Shown here in pieces: positions 9,136-18,125 of a DNA stretch of 64,000 nucleotides; position 1 is the stretch's first letter, and every line of letters starts with the position of its first letter. The notes beneath the pieces were generated by a model that saw only the letters and a list, made by a program, of their open reading frames with translations, did no database searches and had not been told where the DNA came from. The translations under genes were made by a program, and so were the position numbers. Source of the stretch: Leptolyngbya sp. KIOST-1 (GTDB taxonomy: Bacteria; Cyanobacteriota; Cyanobacteriia; Phormidesmidales; Phormidesmidaceae); NCBI RefSeq assembly GCF_000763385.1, contig NZ_JQFA01000002.1, positions 310,001 to 374,000 of the forward strand. Reading direction: 5' to 3'.

Positions 9136-9744
9136 TTAGGAACGGGGGTCAGGGGTTTCTATGAGGGCGCTGCGCAGATAGCGGCGCACCTGGTCAAACC
9201 CCGCCTTGAGCTGCTGGGGCTGCTGGTAGAGCCGCCCCAGCAACAACACCCCCTGAATCAACGTCAACAGCTCTGCCGCCAGCGCCTGGGGGTCAACCCC
9301 TGGCCTGAGCTGGGCCTTGGCCAGCACCAGCCGCCTGGCAAAGGCCTGCTCCCACTGCTGAAAGATCTGAATCAAATGCTCTCGGAAATCCGGGGCATAC
9401 TCCGCCAAATCTACCACCAGGTTGCCGAGAAAACAGCCAAAGCAGTCGTCGCTACTGAGGTGTTTGGCCTCCAGGGCGTCGATCATCCAGAAGATCTGGG
9501 CAATGGGGTCTGCTGTCTGGGCCGTGGCCGGGTCAATCAGATGGGTTTTTAGCCGCTGCCAGTCAAAGTCAATCAGGGCGTGGCCCAGCTCATCTTTGGA
9601 GGCAAAGTAGTTGTAAAAGCTGCCGGAGGACGCCCCGCTCAGCTTCAGCAGCTCTGTTAGGCCGGTGCCGTTGAGACCTTTGCGGTGGACGCGATCGAGC
9701 ATCGCCGCCAGGATATCTTCACGGGTGCGCTTACGATGAACCAT
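9136..9744 (-). CDS. TetR/AcrR family transcriptional regulator
   Basis: The 202-residue protein has an N-terminal TetR helix-turn-helix (RTREDILAAMLDRVHRKGLNGTGLTELLKLSGASSGSFYNYFASKDELG) and a ligand-binding C-domain containing DDCFGCFLGNL. It is the last gene of a minus-strand set running acyl-CoA dehydrogenase, ATPase, binding protein, permease, TetR, with 64 bp to the permease. It may sense an organosulfur compound or electrophile and control this set. That role is inferred from position only. Confidence 0.9.
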   Translation of the reverse strand: MVHRKRTREDILAAMLDRVHRKGLNGTGLTELLKLSGASSGSFYNYFASKDELGHALIDFDWQRLKTHLIDPATAQTADPIAQIFWMIDALEAKHLSSDDCFGCFLGNLVVDLAEYAPDFREHLIQIFQQWEQAFARRLVLAKAQLRPGVDPQALAAELLTLIQGVLLLGRLYQQPQQLKAGFDQVRRYLRSALIETPDPRS

Positions 9745-9808
9745 CCCTGGCGTTCCCTATCCCACACGGTATAAGCATAAAATTATAGAAAGCCCCCAGA
9801 TATCTCGA

Positions 9809-10585
9809 TTATGCCTGATGGGTCCAGGCCTGGCTGGCCCGCCGCAGGGCCGTATCCAGCAGATAGCCAATCAGGCCGATGATCAAAATGACCGCCATCA
9901 GCTCTGAATAGGCGAGGCGATCGCGCGTATCCAAAATGTAATAACCCAGCCCCGCCCGCACCCCCAGCATCTCCGCTGGCACCAGCACAATCCAGATGAT
10001 GCCCACCGCCAGCCGCAGCCCGGTGAGCAGGTGGGGAATGGTGGCGGGCACAATCACCCGACTCACCGTTTCCCAGCGGGTGGCGCAGAGACTGCGGGAC
10101 AGCAGCAGCCAGCGGCGATCGACCGAGGCCACCCCCGCCGCCGCATTCAAAATCAGCGGCCACACGGCGGCCACCGTCAGCAAAAAGTACACCGGCCAGT
10201 CGCCAATGCCAAACACCATCACCGCCACCGGCATCCACGACACGGGCGAAATCATCCGCAAAAACTGAAACAGCACCGACGTCGCCTCCTCTGCCCTTCG
10301 CGACAGACCAATCAGCAGCCCCAGGGGAATGCCGATCAGCGTGGCGGCGACGAGCCCCACCACCACCCGTCGCAGACTGGCCCAAATGTGCGGAAAGATC
10401 GCCCCCGAGGTGACCATCTGCGCGATCGCCCCAAAGGTTCGCTCCGGCGAAAAATCGCCGATCACGCCACTGTGCCACAGGGGCGTCGTCGCCACCCACC
10501 AGATCAGCAGCGTGCCGAGCAGGCCCCAGAGGGAGATGGGGATGGGGAGGGTGCGGTGGCGGGGGGGGGAGGTGGTGAGGGACAT
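9809..10585 (-). CDS. ABC transporter permease, sulfonate/nitrate/taurine type
   Basis: The protein has 258 residues with six hydrophobic segments. It carries the BPD_transp_1 coupling region (SRSLCATRWETVSRVIVPATIPHLLTGLRLAVGIIWIVLVPAEM), including the EAA-loop pattern. It fits the SsuC/TauC family at the plasma membrane. Its partners are the ATPase at 12056-12874 and the binding protein at 10752-12035, in the same direction. A 166-bp heptamer-repeat gap separates it from the binding protein. Confidence 0.9.
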   Translation of the reverse strand: MSLTTSPPRHRTLPIPISLWGLLGTLLIWWVATTPLWHSGVIGDFSPERTFGAIAQMVTSGAIFPHIWASLRRVVVGLVAATLIGIPLGLLIGLSRRAEEATSVLFQFLRMISPVSWMPVAVMVFGIGDWPVYFLLTVAAVWPLILNAAAGVASVDRRWLLLSRSLCATRWETVSRVIVPATIPHLLTGLRLAVGIIWIVLVPAEMLGVRAGLGYYILDTRDRLAYSELMAVILIIGLIGYLLDTALRRASQAWTHQA

Positions 10586-10751
10586 GGGAGGGGTGGGAGG
10601 GTTGGAGGGTGGATGGGTTGGAGGGTGGATGGGTAGGGGGTGGGGGGTAGGGGGTAAATCGGGTTGTTGGTTTCAGGGTTTAGCGTTTTAATCAAACACT
10701 CCCCACCCCTCACTCCCCACCCCTCACTCCCCACTCCCCACCCCCAACAAC
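10586..10751. repeat. Heptamer-repeat hairpin with 50-bp core
   Basis: G-rich heptamer-like units (ggatggg, ggggtag) are followed by an AT-richer core at 10655-10704 and then C-rich units (ccccacccctcactc). The core is the exact reverse complement of 19889-19938. The whole forms a long imperfect inverted repeat between two co-directional genes. Confidence 0.8.
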
Positions 10752-12035
10752 CTAGGCCAGGGGCGAACGCCCCAACCGGGCGATCTGGAAGGTTTCGCTG
10801 CGCTGCAGCGAGTCGGGCAGGCCAAAGACCTGAGGGCCGCCGACCGCCTGGAGGGCGTTCCTGACGAAGGAGTCATCCACCAGGTCGCGGGCCACTTCGG
10901 CGGGCTGGAGACCTTGCAAAAAGCTGTTGTCGCCTTCCACCTGGGTCTGCTGGAGCAGGCGCACCAGTTCTTCGGTGTAGGAGGGGAAGGGGTAGGGTTG
11001 AAAATCGATCCGCTGGGAGTCCCAGTCGGCGTGTTTGACCGCCCCCTGCTGGGCGTAGGTGTCGGCGTCGAAGCCGGTGAGCACCTTTTGCAGCACCGCT
11101 TCGGGGTGGGGGGTGTAGGGGCCGCCGTCTTTGGAGAGCAGTGTGGCGGTCTCGGCCCGGTGGTCGCGAATCCACAGCTGGGACTTGACCACGGCATTGA
11201 CCACACCCTGGGCCCAGGCGGGGCGCTGGTTGAGGTCGTCTTCGTGCAAAAAGACGACGCAGCAGGCGTGGTTTTTCCACACGTCGCCGGTAAAGCGCAG
11301 CACCTTGCCATTGCCCGAGGCTTCCCCGGCGGCATTGAAGGGCTCGGCCACGATGTAGCCCGCAATGCTCTGGTTCGCCAGGGCCGACACCATCTCGGGG
11401 GGCGGCATCACCACCAGGTTCACCTCGTTGGGCTGAAGGGCTGCGCCGGTCGAGCGGGTCACCACCGTGAGGCCCGCCTGCCCCAGCAGTTGTTGCAGCA
11501 CCACATTGTGAATGGAGTACCAGAAGGGCACGGCGATCACCTGGCCCCCCAGGTCGCTGACCTCGTTGATGTCGGGCCGCACCGTCAGGGCCGAGCCGTC
11601 CACGTGGTTCCAGGCGACGACTTTGCCCGGCACCTGTTGGGCACCGTAGCGCAGCCACACGGTAATCGGGCTGAGCAGGTGCACCACGTTGACCTGGCGG
11701 GCCAGAAAGGCCTCCACAATGTCGGCCCAGGAGCGAAACAGAATGGGCTGCTCGGTGGTGAGGCCCTCTGCTTCGTAGAGCTGGTTGGCGTGGGCCACCA
11801 GCAGGGGCGAGGCGTCGAGAATGGGCAGATAGCCAATTTTGACGGGCTGGCTGAGATCCCCAGCGGCGGCGGTCTCGGTTCCTGAGGCGTTTTCGGCGGT
11901 GGAGTCGGGGGTTGTCGCCTGGGGGCCGCAGCCACCGGCCAGGGCGCTGAGGGCGGCGGAGCCGGAAAACAGGGAGGCGAGTTTGAGAAAATCGCGGCGG
12001 TTGAGGCCGCAGCAGGCGCAGAGGGAGGTTTTCAT
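10752..12035 (-). CDS. ABC transporter substrate-binding protein, sulfonate/nitrate type
   Basis: I start at the ATG at 12035 because the Tat-type signal NRRDFLKLASLFSGSAALSA with lipobox LAGGC follows directly. The product has 427 residues and is a membrane-anchored periplasmic lipoprotein. It shows the type II binding fold of SsuA/NrtA relatives (VKIGYLPILDASPLLVAHANQLYEAEGL, PEMVSALANQSIAGYIVAEPFNAAG). It is longer than classical SsuA (~320) and near NrtA/CmpA size, so nitrate or another anion is an alternative. The neighbouring ACAD-fold enzyme and sulfur genes favour an organosulfur substrate. Confidence 0.85.
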   Translation of the reverse strand: MKTSLCACCGLNRRDFLKLASLFSGSAALSALAGGCGPQATTPDSTAENASGTETAAAGDLSQPVKIGYLPILDASPLLVAHANQLYEAEGLTTEQPILFRSWADIVEAFLARQVNVVHLLSPITVWLRYGAQQVPGKVVAWNHVDGSALTVRPDINEVSDLGGQVIAVPFWYSIHNVVLQQLLGQAGLTVVTRSTGAALQPNEVNLVVMPPPEMVSALANQSIAGYIVAEPFNAAGEASGNGKVLRFTGDVWKNHACCVVFLHEDDLNQRPAWAQGVVNAVVKSQLWIRDHRAETATLLSKDGGPYTPHPEAVLQKVLTGFDADTYAQQGAVKHADWDSQRIDFQPYPFPSYTEELVRLLQQTQVEGDNSFLQGLQPAEVARDLVDDSFVRNALQAVGGPQVFGLPDSLQRSETFQIARLGRSPLA

Positions 12036-12055
12036 GGGTGTGAAGGGGTGGGGGG

Positions 12056-12874
12056 TTACGGTAGGGCCATGACGGTGGATAGGGCGGTGAGGATTTCGGC
12101 GCGCAGGGCCATCAGGTCTTCGGTGTGGCGCACGCGGGGCTGGGGGGTGGTGACCCGCCACTCGCGCTCCAGGCGACCGGGGTTGCGACCCATAAGCACG
12201 ATGCGATCGCCCAGCAGCAGGGCCTCGTCGATGTCGTGGGTGACCAGCAGGGCGGTGCAGTGGCGCTGGGCGATGATCTCCAGCAGCAGTTGCTGCATTT
12301 CTAGGCGGGTGATGGCGTCGAGGGCGCTGAAGGGCTCGTCCATCAGCAGCAGTTGGGGGTTGCGGGCGATGGTGCGGGCGATCGCCACCCGCTGGGCCAT
12401 GCCCCCCGACAGCTGGTGGGGGTAGGCTCGGCGGCTGGACTCCAGCCCCACGCTGGCCAGGGCCTGATCGATACGCTGGCGGCGAGCAGCCTCCGGCAGG
12501 CGAGGCATCGATTTGAACTGCAACCCCAGGGCCACATTTTGCTGCACCGTCAGCCAGGGCAGCAGCGCCGCCGCCTGAAAGATTAGCCCAATGCGGGGAT
12601 GGGGAGTATGAATGGGTTGACCATCGAGGTAAACCGCGCCCCGGTCGGCGGCCTGCAACCCGGCAATGATGGACAACAGGGACGACTTGCCACAGCCGCT
12701 CGGCCCCAGTAGGCAGACAATCTCGCCGGGCTGAAGCGCCAGGTGAATGTCCGCCAGCACCTGAAATGGGTCGGTGGGGCTGGGGTAGTGTTTCTCGACA
12801 TTTTCTACCACCAGGGCCGCCGCCCCCTGGGCCAGCTGGGCAGAGTCGGCGGCTGTTTGCACGCTTGCGTTCAT
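12056..12874 (-). CDS. ABC transporter ATP-binding protein, SsuB/TauB type
   Basis: The 272-residue protein has Walker A GPSGCGKSS (about residues 57-65), signature LSGGMAQR, Walker B LLLMDEP and switch His in LLVTHDIDEA. The C-terminus has the GRNPGRLEREW segment common in nitrate/sulfonate/taurine ATPases. It lies 20 bp before the binding protein and 18 bp after the acyl-CoA dehydrogenase-like gene, so co-transcription is likely. Confidence 0.93.
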   Translation of the reverse strand: MNASVQTAADSAQLAQGAAALVVENVEKHYPSPTDPFQVLADIHLALQPGEIVCLLGPSGCGKSSLLSIIAGLQAADRGAVYLDGQPIHTPHPRIGLIFQAAALLPWLTVQQNVALGLQFKSMPRLPEAARRQRIDQALASVGLESSRRAYPHQLSGGMAQRVAIARTIARNPQLLLMDEPFSALDAITRLEMQQLLLEIIAQRHCTALLVTHDIDEALLLGDRIVLMGRNPGRLEREWRVTTPQPRVRHTEDLMALRAEILTALSTVMALP

Positions 12875-12892
12875 GGGAAGCCTCGCTGAGAA

Positions 12893-14035
12893 CTAAGCCG
12901 GAGCGGGAAGCTGCTGGAGGAGCTTTTTCAAATGCTTGAGGGCCGGGGTGACGATGGCGACAAAGTACGCCTCCCGCAGGCGGCGCTCGTCGGCCCCGCC
13001 CTGGAGGTAGCCCCGCGCCCCGGTGTGCAGCATGGCGGCCTGGGAGGCCCGCAGCGACAGCTCCGAGGCATCGGCCCGGGCCTGCACAACCTGGCGGAAA
13101 AAGCCCGGGGTGCGGTAGGGGGGGCGGGCGTTGAGGGTGTCGGCCAGGGCGTAGGTCTGCGATCGCAGCGCCGCCAGATCGGCCTCCAGTCGTTCCACCG
13201 TGTCGTCTAGATAGCCATTCACGTGGCCGTAGCGCCGGTTCGATCGCCTCATGCTGTCCACACAGGCCTGGGTGACCCCCAGCCCCATGCCCACCTGGGC
13301 CAGCACAAAACCGGGCTTGATGCGATCGATGTAGTCGGCGCAGGGGGCCGCCAGAATCGCCTCGTCGGGCACAAACACATCGCGCAGCTGGCAGCTAAAG
13401 GTTTGGCTGCCCTCCAGGGCGATGAAGTGGGCCGTCTCTTTGAGGGTGAGACCGGCCAGGCGATCGGAGACGATCGCCATCAGGTAGTCATCGCTGTCGG
13501 CCATTCGAGCCACCACCGCAAAGTAGTGCCCCGGCCCCAGGTTCGACACCCAGGGCAGTAGCCCGTCGATCACATAGCCCCCCGGACGACGTTCGGCCAC
13601 CAGGGCGATCTTTTCGATGTCTGCAAAGTGCTTCATCGGGTTCGATAGCCCCGTCCCCGCTAGCACCGCCCCGGTGGCAATCTGGGGCAGCAGTTGCTGC
13701 CCCAGCGCCTCATTGTCTGAGTTTTGGGCGTACCACACGCAGGCGATGTGGCACCAGGTGATAAACCCCGTGCACAGACAGGTCTGCGACACCGCCTCCA
13801 CCACCTGCACCGCCGCCCGAAACCCCTGCCCCTGCCCGCCAAAGGCCGGCGTCACCGTCTGGCCAAAGCCCCCCAGGGCACCCAGTCGATGCATAAACTC
13901 GCCGGGGTACACCCCCTCCTGGTCAATGGCCGACACCAGGGGGGCGAGGTGCTGGGCGATCGCCCCATTGATCACCTCCAGGTCGAAGGGAACAGTGGGG
14001 GCTATCGGGCGATCGAGCAGGGTGGGAGGTTGCAT
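12893..14035 (-). CDS. Acyl-CoA dehydrogenase-fold flavoprotein, sulfur-acquisition type
   Basis: The 380-residue protein has the N-terminal helical domain with GGFGQTVTPAFGGQG, the flavin-domain stretch AGTGLSNPMKHFADIEKIALVAERRPGGYVIDG, and a C-terminal helical bundle. In clusters with sulfonate ABC transporters such proteins (SfnC/DszC-like) act as FMNH2-dependent monooxygenases or dehydrogenases on organosulfur compounds. The precise substrate cannot be read from sequence. It is the first gene of the minus-strand operon (ATPase, binding protein, permease, TetR follow). Confidence 0.8.
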   Translation of the reverse strand: MQPPTLLDRPIAPTVPFDLEVINGAIAQHLAPLVSAIDQEGVYPGEFMHRLGALGGFGQTVTPAFGGQGQGFRAAVQVVEAVSQTCLCTGFITWCHIACVWYAQNSDNEALGQQLLPQIATGAVLAGTGLSNPMKHFADIEKIALVAERRPGGYVIDGLLPWVSNLGPGHYFAVVARMADSDDYLMAIVSDRLAGLTLKETAHFIALEGSQTFSCQLRDVFVPDEAILAAPCADYIDRIKPGFVLAQVGMGLGVTQACVDSMRRSNRRYGHVNGYLDDTVERLEADLAALRSQTYALADTLNARPPYRTPGFFRQVVQARADASELSLRASQAAMLHTGARGYLQGGADERRLREAYFVAIVTPALKHLKKLLQQLPAPA

Positions 14036-14177
14036 GGGGAGTCAGAGGTGGATGGGTAAGGGGTAGGGGGTGAGGGGTAGAGGGTGGGAAGTTTTAAGTG
14101 CTTAGTTTTGAGTGAATGGTTGAAGGAATTAATTCAAAACTTAAAATTCAAAATTCAAAACTCCCCACTCCTCACAA
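14036..14177. repeat. Heptamer-repeat gap with AT-rich inverted core
   Basis: Units of the ggggtag/ggatggg type run from 14040, then comes an AT-rich core with repeated ttcaaaac/aaaattcaaaa words, then cccactcctcac before the OsmC stop. The words recur at 37070-37140. Confidence 0.6.
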
Positions 14178-14711
14178 CTAGGCCAAAGACACCTCCATAT
14201 TCACCGGCAGCCGCAGGGTATTAGCCACGGGCGACCAGGCGTTGGCGTGGGCCACGAGGTCATCCAGCTCTTCCCGGCTGGCGTTGCCTTCAATCGCCAC
14301 CTTGACCCGGATATCGCTGAAGCCCAGGCGCTTTTCCGACAGGTCGCCAATGCCCCAAACGCCGGTGATGTTGATGTCGCCCTCCAGCTCCAGCTCCAGC
14401 TTGGTGAGCTGAATGTCGCGGGCGATCGCATTGGCGTGGATACCCACCGAGAGGCAGGATCCCAGCGCTGCCAGCACCGCCTCCGAGGGGTTGGGTGCAG
14501 TGTCCTGGCCCAGTAGGGTAGGGGGCTCGTCAATCACGTGGGCAGGCAGATCGCGCACGTAGTTGAGGTTGCGGAACTGGCCTTCCAGAACGGTTTTGGC
14601 CCGCACCGTAGCAACTTTGTTGGGGTTGCTGCGCGCCTTGTCGGTTAGCTCCTTGAGGCCCTCCTGGCTCACCGGGCGCAGTCCTTGGCTTTCGGCAGTT
14701 AGCTGGGTCAT
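14178..14711 (-). CDS. OsmC family protein
   Basis: The 177-residue protein has the OsmC-fold sequence EAVLAALGSCLSVGIHANAIARDI with one conserved Cys, and the C-terminal LVAHANAWSPVANTLRLPVNMEVSLA. OsmC/Ohr proteins reduce organic peroxides with two Cys. Here I see only the Cys of GSCLS in the usual second position, so the activity may differ. OsmC paralogues are often part of sulfur-compound clusters. It is transcribed toward the ACAD-like gene but separated by repeats. Confidence 0.85.
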   Translation of the reverse strand: MTQLTAESQGLRPVSQEGLKELTDKARSNPNKVATVRAKTVLEGQFRNLNYVRDLPAHVIDEPPTLLGQDTAPNPSEAVLAALGSCLSVGIHANAIARDIQLTKLELELEGDINITGVWGIGDLSEKRLGFSDIRVKVAIEGNASREELDDLVAHANAWSPVANTLRLPVNMEVSLA

Positions 14712-15030
14712 GACAACTCCAAATAGAACGTTCTATACAATTCGATGACAGCATAGCGTGGGCTCATTTCAGGACATGCTCACTGTGAACAACTCAACAC
14801 CCCACAAGCCGAACCTGAGCTGGAAGCCTGTGCTGTTTCTTTTGTCTATCGTGAAGAGTGACACAATTTAGATTGAAAGGCAAGTGTTTTGAGTTTCGTT
14901 CAGAGTTCTTGCTTGCTCTGAGTAGAGTGTAGGGGGTAGGAGGTAAGGGGTAGGGGGTAAATTTGGTTGCTGGTTGCAAGGGTGTAAGGGATCACTCAGG
15001 TACTCCCCACTCCCCACCCCTCACTCCCCC
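14712..15030. other. Intergenic region with promoter and heptamer repeats
   Basis: The first part (14712-14920) is AT-richer and should hold the OsmC promoter. From 14925 a G-rich heptamer tract leads to a diverged copy of the 50-bp core (near 14955-15003) and then C-rich units up to the DUF442 stop. I see no CDS. Confidence 0.5.
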
Positions 15031-15504
15031 TCAAGCCGCCTGCCGCCTCCCCTGTGAATGCCGCGCCAGGTAGTCGAAGAACCGCTCCCGCAGTTGGGGA
15101 CTGACCAGGGTGTTGTCGATGTGGTGGAAACCAATGGCGTAGGCTTTCTCGACCACTTGCTGGGGGGTGAGGCGCTCGGCGATCGCCGTGCTCAGCAGGG
15201 CGATCACCGTGGAGCGCATGCCAGCGGCGCAGTGGACCAGCACCGGCTTGGGCAGGTGGTCGAGCTGGCGCAAGATTTGATCAATAACGGCTTCGTCCAG
15301 GTGCTCTAGCCGCAGGGGAATGTGGTTGTAGTGCAAACCCAAGGACTCTGCCACCTGCTGTTCGTCGGCCCAAAAGCCCAGCTCGTTGGGCACCCGCAGG
15401 TTGAGCACCGCTTTGAACCCTTCCTCCACGGCGGCCTGCAATTGCTCCACGCGCACCTGCCCCATGGTGGTCAGGGCATCGGTTACCTTCGTTCCGTATT
15501 CCAT
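15031..15504 (-). CDS. DUF442/Blh-type phosphatase-like protein
   Basis: The 157-residue protein has a DSP-like fold. The signature VLVHCAAGMRSTVIAL matches the HCxxGxRS active loop of the DUF442 family (beta-lactamase-hydrolase-like, as in Blh of Xylella). The N-terminal FKAVLNLRVPNELGFW block is typical. In other bacteria DUF442 domains are linked with persulfide dioxygenase and rhodanese genes, which fits the sulfur setting. A phosphatase or sulfur-related role is possible. The Asp general acid is not obvious. Confidence 0.82.
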   Translation of the reverse strand: MEYGTKVTDALTTMGQVRVEQLQAAVEEGFKAVLNLRVPNELGFWADEQQVAESLGLHYNHIPLRLEHLDEAVIDQILRQLDHLPKPVLVHCAAGMRSTVIALLSTAIAERLTPQQVVEKAYAIGFHHIDNTLVSPQLRERFFDYLARHSQGRRQAA

Positions 15505-15722
15505 CGTGCATCCTTTTACAACACTGACAGGTGTGGCTGCGATCGCACTAGTACCGCCCCCCGGAGAACACCCGAGCGGAAGTCACAAAACCGATTCGCA
15601 GCAAAATTTAGCCCAAAAATATCTTGAGCTTTTCGAGGATTGTAAAACCCCCGATCTAGAGCAGCCTGCGGGCTGACAAAAGACTTAATTAAATCAAAAT
15701 GCCATATTAACTGCGGTTTGTC

Positions 15723-15738
15723 GATAGATTTACCGTAG
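15723..15738 (+). promoter_or_regulatory. Candidate operator, copy 1
   Basis: The word gatagatttaccgtag resembles the copy at 16111-16127. It sits between the divergent DUF442 and tauD-like genes and may bind the regulator of one or both. Confidence 0.35.
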
Positions 15739-16110
15739 TTTTTGAATAATTGATAAATAATCTGCAAGTATTGCAGCTTTTAATCTTGCTCTTGGTTAAT
15801 CTAACTCAAAATCTATAACTTCCGCACTTAGAGCCTTTAGGCCGAACTATTTCTAGCCTAATTGTGATTCCAGCAACATTTATCCTGAATATGACTTGCG
15901 TTTTGCTGCTGACCGACCTACAAAACATTAGGAGCAGGATAGATGAAGTGACGCAAAATCCAACCTCAGGGTTGTTATGCTGGGTTCTGCTGCCGCGCCA
16001 CCCAACCTGCAAACCAGTAGATTCTTAAGCCTTTTGCCAGTGACTACCCATTACATTGCCACAGATATTTCATCGTGATAGCCTTGATTAAAGCATTAAC
16101 TCCGGCAAGA

Positions 16111-16127
16111 CAGTAGATTTACTGTAG
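16111..16127 (+). promoter_or_regulatory. Candidate operator, copy 2 (palindromic)
   Basis: The sequence cagtagatttactgtag contains the perfect inverted repeat CAGTA-N4-TACTG and matches copy 1 over most positions. It is about 170 bp upstream of the tauD-like start. Confidence 0.4.
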
Positions 16128-16294
16128 ATTGAATTTGTTGCGCCAGAAACATTTAGACTTCCGTCGGAAATTGAGTTGACTTGCTGATTGTTGTCGCGGC
16201 AACATTCAGTCAGACATTTTCTGCCTTGGAATCTATCTCGTGCGAATGCTGTCTGGACTTTTCCGGTGAAAAACTATTTTTTGGAGAACTTGAG

Positions 16295-17215
16295 ATGAGC
16301 GTCATTAGTTTGACTCCGCCTGCCCTGGAGCTAGAAATTAGGCCCCTGGGAGGGCGGATTGGGGCCGAAATTTCAGGTCTGGATTTGGGGCAACCCCTGG
16401 GCGATCGCACCATTGCCGCCCTGCGCCAGGCCCTACTGCAATACAAGGTGATCTTCTTTCGCCACCAGTGCCTCGACGACCACAGCCAGGTGACCTTCGC
16501 CCGCCACTTTGGCGAACTGACCGGTGCCCACCCCACCGTGGCTCCGCCCGCCAACCACGCCGCCGTGCTCGATATCGACTATGGCCGCAGCCCGTCGCGC
16601 ACCAACTTCTGGCACACCGACGTCACCTTTGTGGATCGGCCTCCCCTGGGTTCGGTGTTGCGGGCTCTGGAGCTGCCCCCCACCGGGGGCGATACCCTCT
16701 GGGCCAACACCGTCACCGCCTACCACGACCTGCCCCCCTGCCTCAGGGCGCTGGCCGATGCGGCCTGGGCTGTGCACAGCAACGCCTACGACTACGCGGC
16801 GGCGACCCTCTCTCCGGCGGCCCGCGCCTTTCAAGAAAAGTTCTCGGCCACGCGCTACGAAACCCTGCACCCGGTGGTGCGCGTCCACCCCGAAACCGGG
16901 GAACGGGGTCTGTTTCTGGGTGGGTTTGCCCGCCACATTCGCAGCCTCTCGACCACCGAGTCGGCAGAGGTGCTGGCCATGCTGCAAAGCTACGTCACCC
17001 GGCCCGAAAACACCGTGCGCTGGTGCTGGCAGCTGGGAGATGTGGCCTTTTGGGACAACCGGGTCACTCAGCACTACGGCGTCTACGACTACGACGGCCA
17101 GGCCCGTCGGGTGCGTCGGGTGACGATCGCCGGGGATGTGCCCGTGGGTGTGGGCGGCGATCGCAGTGAGGCGATTGAGGGAGATTCGTCGGGGTATACG
17201 CCGAGGGCGGCTTGA
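16295..17215 (+). CDS. TauD/TfdA-family 2-oxoglutarate dioxygenase
   Basis: The 306-residue protein carries the iron ligands HTD (residues 107-109, FWHTDVTF) and distal His260 in WDNRVTQHYGVYDY, with 2OG-binding Arg near 271. GGDTLWANTVTAY and RHQ(C)L blocks are typical of TauD. The start at 16295 follows a good RBS, and homology begins a few residues later. TauD-type enzymes hydroxylate taurine or other sulfonates and alkyl sulfates next to sulfur, releasing sulfite or sulfate. It is one of two paralogues (the other is 18252-19169); they share most motifs but differ enough to have separate substrates. SsuD, SsuE and ABC importers are in the same region. Confidence 0.92.
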   Translation: MSVISLTPPALELEIRPLGGRIGAEISGLDLGQPLGDRTIAALRQALLQYKVIFFRHQCLDDHSQVTFARHFGELTGAHPTVAPPANHAAVLDIDYGRSPSRTNFWHTDVTFVDRPPLGSVLRALELPPTGGDTLWANTVTAYHDLPPCLRALADAAWAVHSNAYDYAAATLSPAARAFQEKFSATRYETLHPVVRVHPETGERGLFLGGFARHIRSLSTTESAEVLAMLQSYVTRPENTVRWCWQLGDVAFWDNRVTQHYGVYDYDGQARRVRRVTIAGDVPVGVGGDRSEAIEGDSSGYTPRAA

Positions 17216-17298
17216 GGGGTGGGAAGTAAGGGGTGGGGGGGTGGATGGGTGGGTCGGCCCTAGGGTACTGGCGTTGAGAATTTGTGTATTTTGATTTC

Positions 17299-17318
17299 AT
17301 TTGTAATGAGCTTTGCTT
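17299..17318 (+). promoter_or_regulatory. Shared upstream element, copy A
   Basis: The 20-bp sequence atttgtaatgagctttgctt resembles 18220-18240 and 28305-28324. It lies ~100 bp upstream of the NIL-domain gene. It is a candidate sulfur-regulon site. Confidence 0.35.
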
Positions 17319-17416
17319 TCATTCCAGGTGAATTTGGCTGATGATAGGGCGCGGTAAAGGGGCACTAGAGCCGAGAGCTTGCCGTGGGCCGATTGGCGTT
17401 ACTCAGAGGTTTTGCC

Positions 17417-18112
17417 ATGTGGTACTCAAACCTGGAATACGAGTTGGCGGGTGGCGAGCCCTGGTTTCCTGCCGTGCCAGTGGGGTTGCCCCGTTCGCTG
17501 CCAGTGTCTGGCTGGAAAGAGCACCAGCGCTATCCCCAGGGGCGATCGCTGCCCCCCCTGGATGCTGCCCCGGTGGAGCCGGTGGTGTGTCAGGTGGTGA
17601 TTCCGCCGACCTACCAGCGGCTGCCGATTTTGTCGCGGCTGACCTCGCGCTTTGGAGTGACGGTCAACATTTTGGGGGCGGCGCTGTCGGCGCGGCGCAG
17701 GCGGGGCGGCGAGTTTGTGCTGGCGCTGGAGGGCGGGCCTCAGCAACAGGCGAGTTCGCTGGCTTACCTGAAAGACTTGCAGGTACAGTTTGTGCCAAAG
17801 CGAGACATTAAGGCTACGCCCAGGCTGCTGAACGAGGGGGAATCCCTAGCGCAAAAGCCGGTGGTGTTGCCCAGGGGGTGTGACCGTGTCCGCCTCCAAA
17901 TCCACATTCCGGCTCACTGCCACCCCCAGCCGGTGATCTCCAACCTGGTCAAAGACCACGACGTGGCGGTCACTATTCTGAGTGCCTCTCTGCCCAGCCA
18001 GGGTGATCGCGACGGCTGGTTTGAGCTAGAGCTATGGGGGCTACCCTCACGGCTGGAGGCGGCTGTTGCCGCCCTTAACCAGTCCGACTGCGCCCTGTGG
18101 TTAGCAAAATGA
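17417..18112 (+). CDS. Protein with two NIL domains
   Basis: The 231-residue protein has two NIL-like ferredoxin-fold repeats: PVVCQVVIPPTYQRLPILSRLTSRFGVTVNILGAAL..., and DRVRLQIHIPAHCHPQPVISNLVKDHDVAVTILSASL.... NIL domains bind small ligands, classically methionine at the C-terminus of MetN. I chose the ATG at 17417; an upstream in-frame ATG at 17384 is possible. Stand-alone NIL proteins in cyanobacteria are commonly found with sulfur-assimilation genes. Here it lies between the two tauD-like genes and may be a sensor or an accessory protein. Confidence 0.8.
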   Translation: MWYSNLEYELAGGEPWFPAVPVGLPRSLPVSGWKEHQRYPQGRSLPPLDAAPVEPVVCQVVIPPTYQRLPILSRLTSRFGVTVNILGAALSARRRRGGEFVLALEGGPQQQASSLAYLKDLQVQFVPKRDIKATPRLLNEGESLAQKPVVLPRGCDRVRLQIHIPAHCHPQPVISNLVKDHDVAVTILSASLPSQGDRDGWFELELWGLPSRLEAAVAALNQSDCALWLAK

Positions 18113-18125
18113 GCTTCTGGCTCTG

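Larger units (their letters stand above)
15505..16294. other. Long regulatory intergenic region before tauD
   Basis: This is 790 bp of mostly AT-rich DNA between divergent genes. It contains two related elements (15723-15738 and 16111-16127) with the shared word tagatttac-y-gtag. I see no convincing CDS. The stretch gacttgctgattgttg and on to 16290 probably forms the leader of the first tauD-like gene, with an RBS ggagaa at 16282-16287. Confidence 0.5.

Noticed and set aside
10914-11885. 323-codon open frame antisense to the binding protein gene
   Set aside because: Composition is Gly/His/Val-rich as expected for a shadow frame. The lipoprotein on the other strand is clear.
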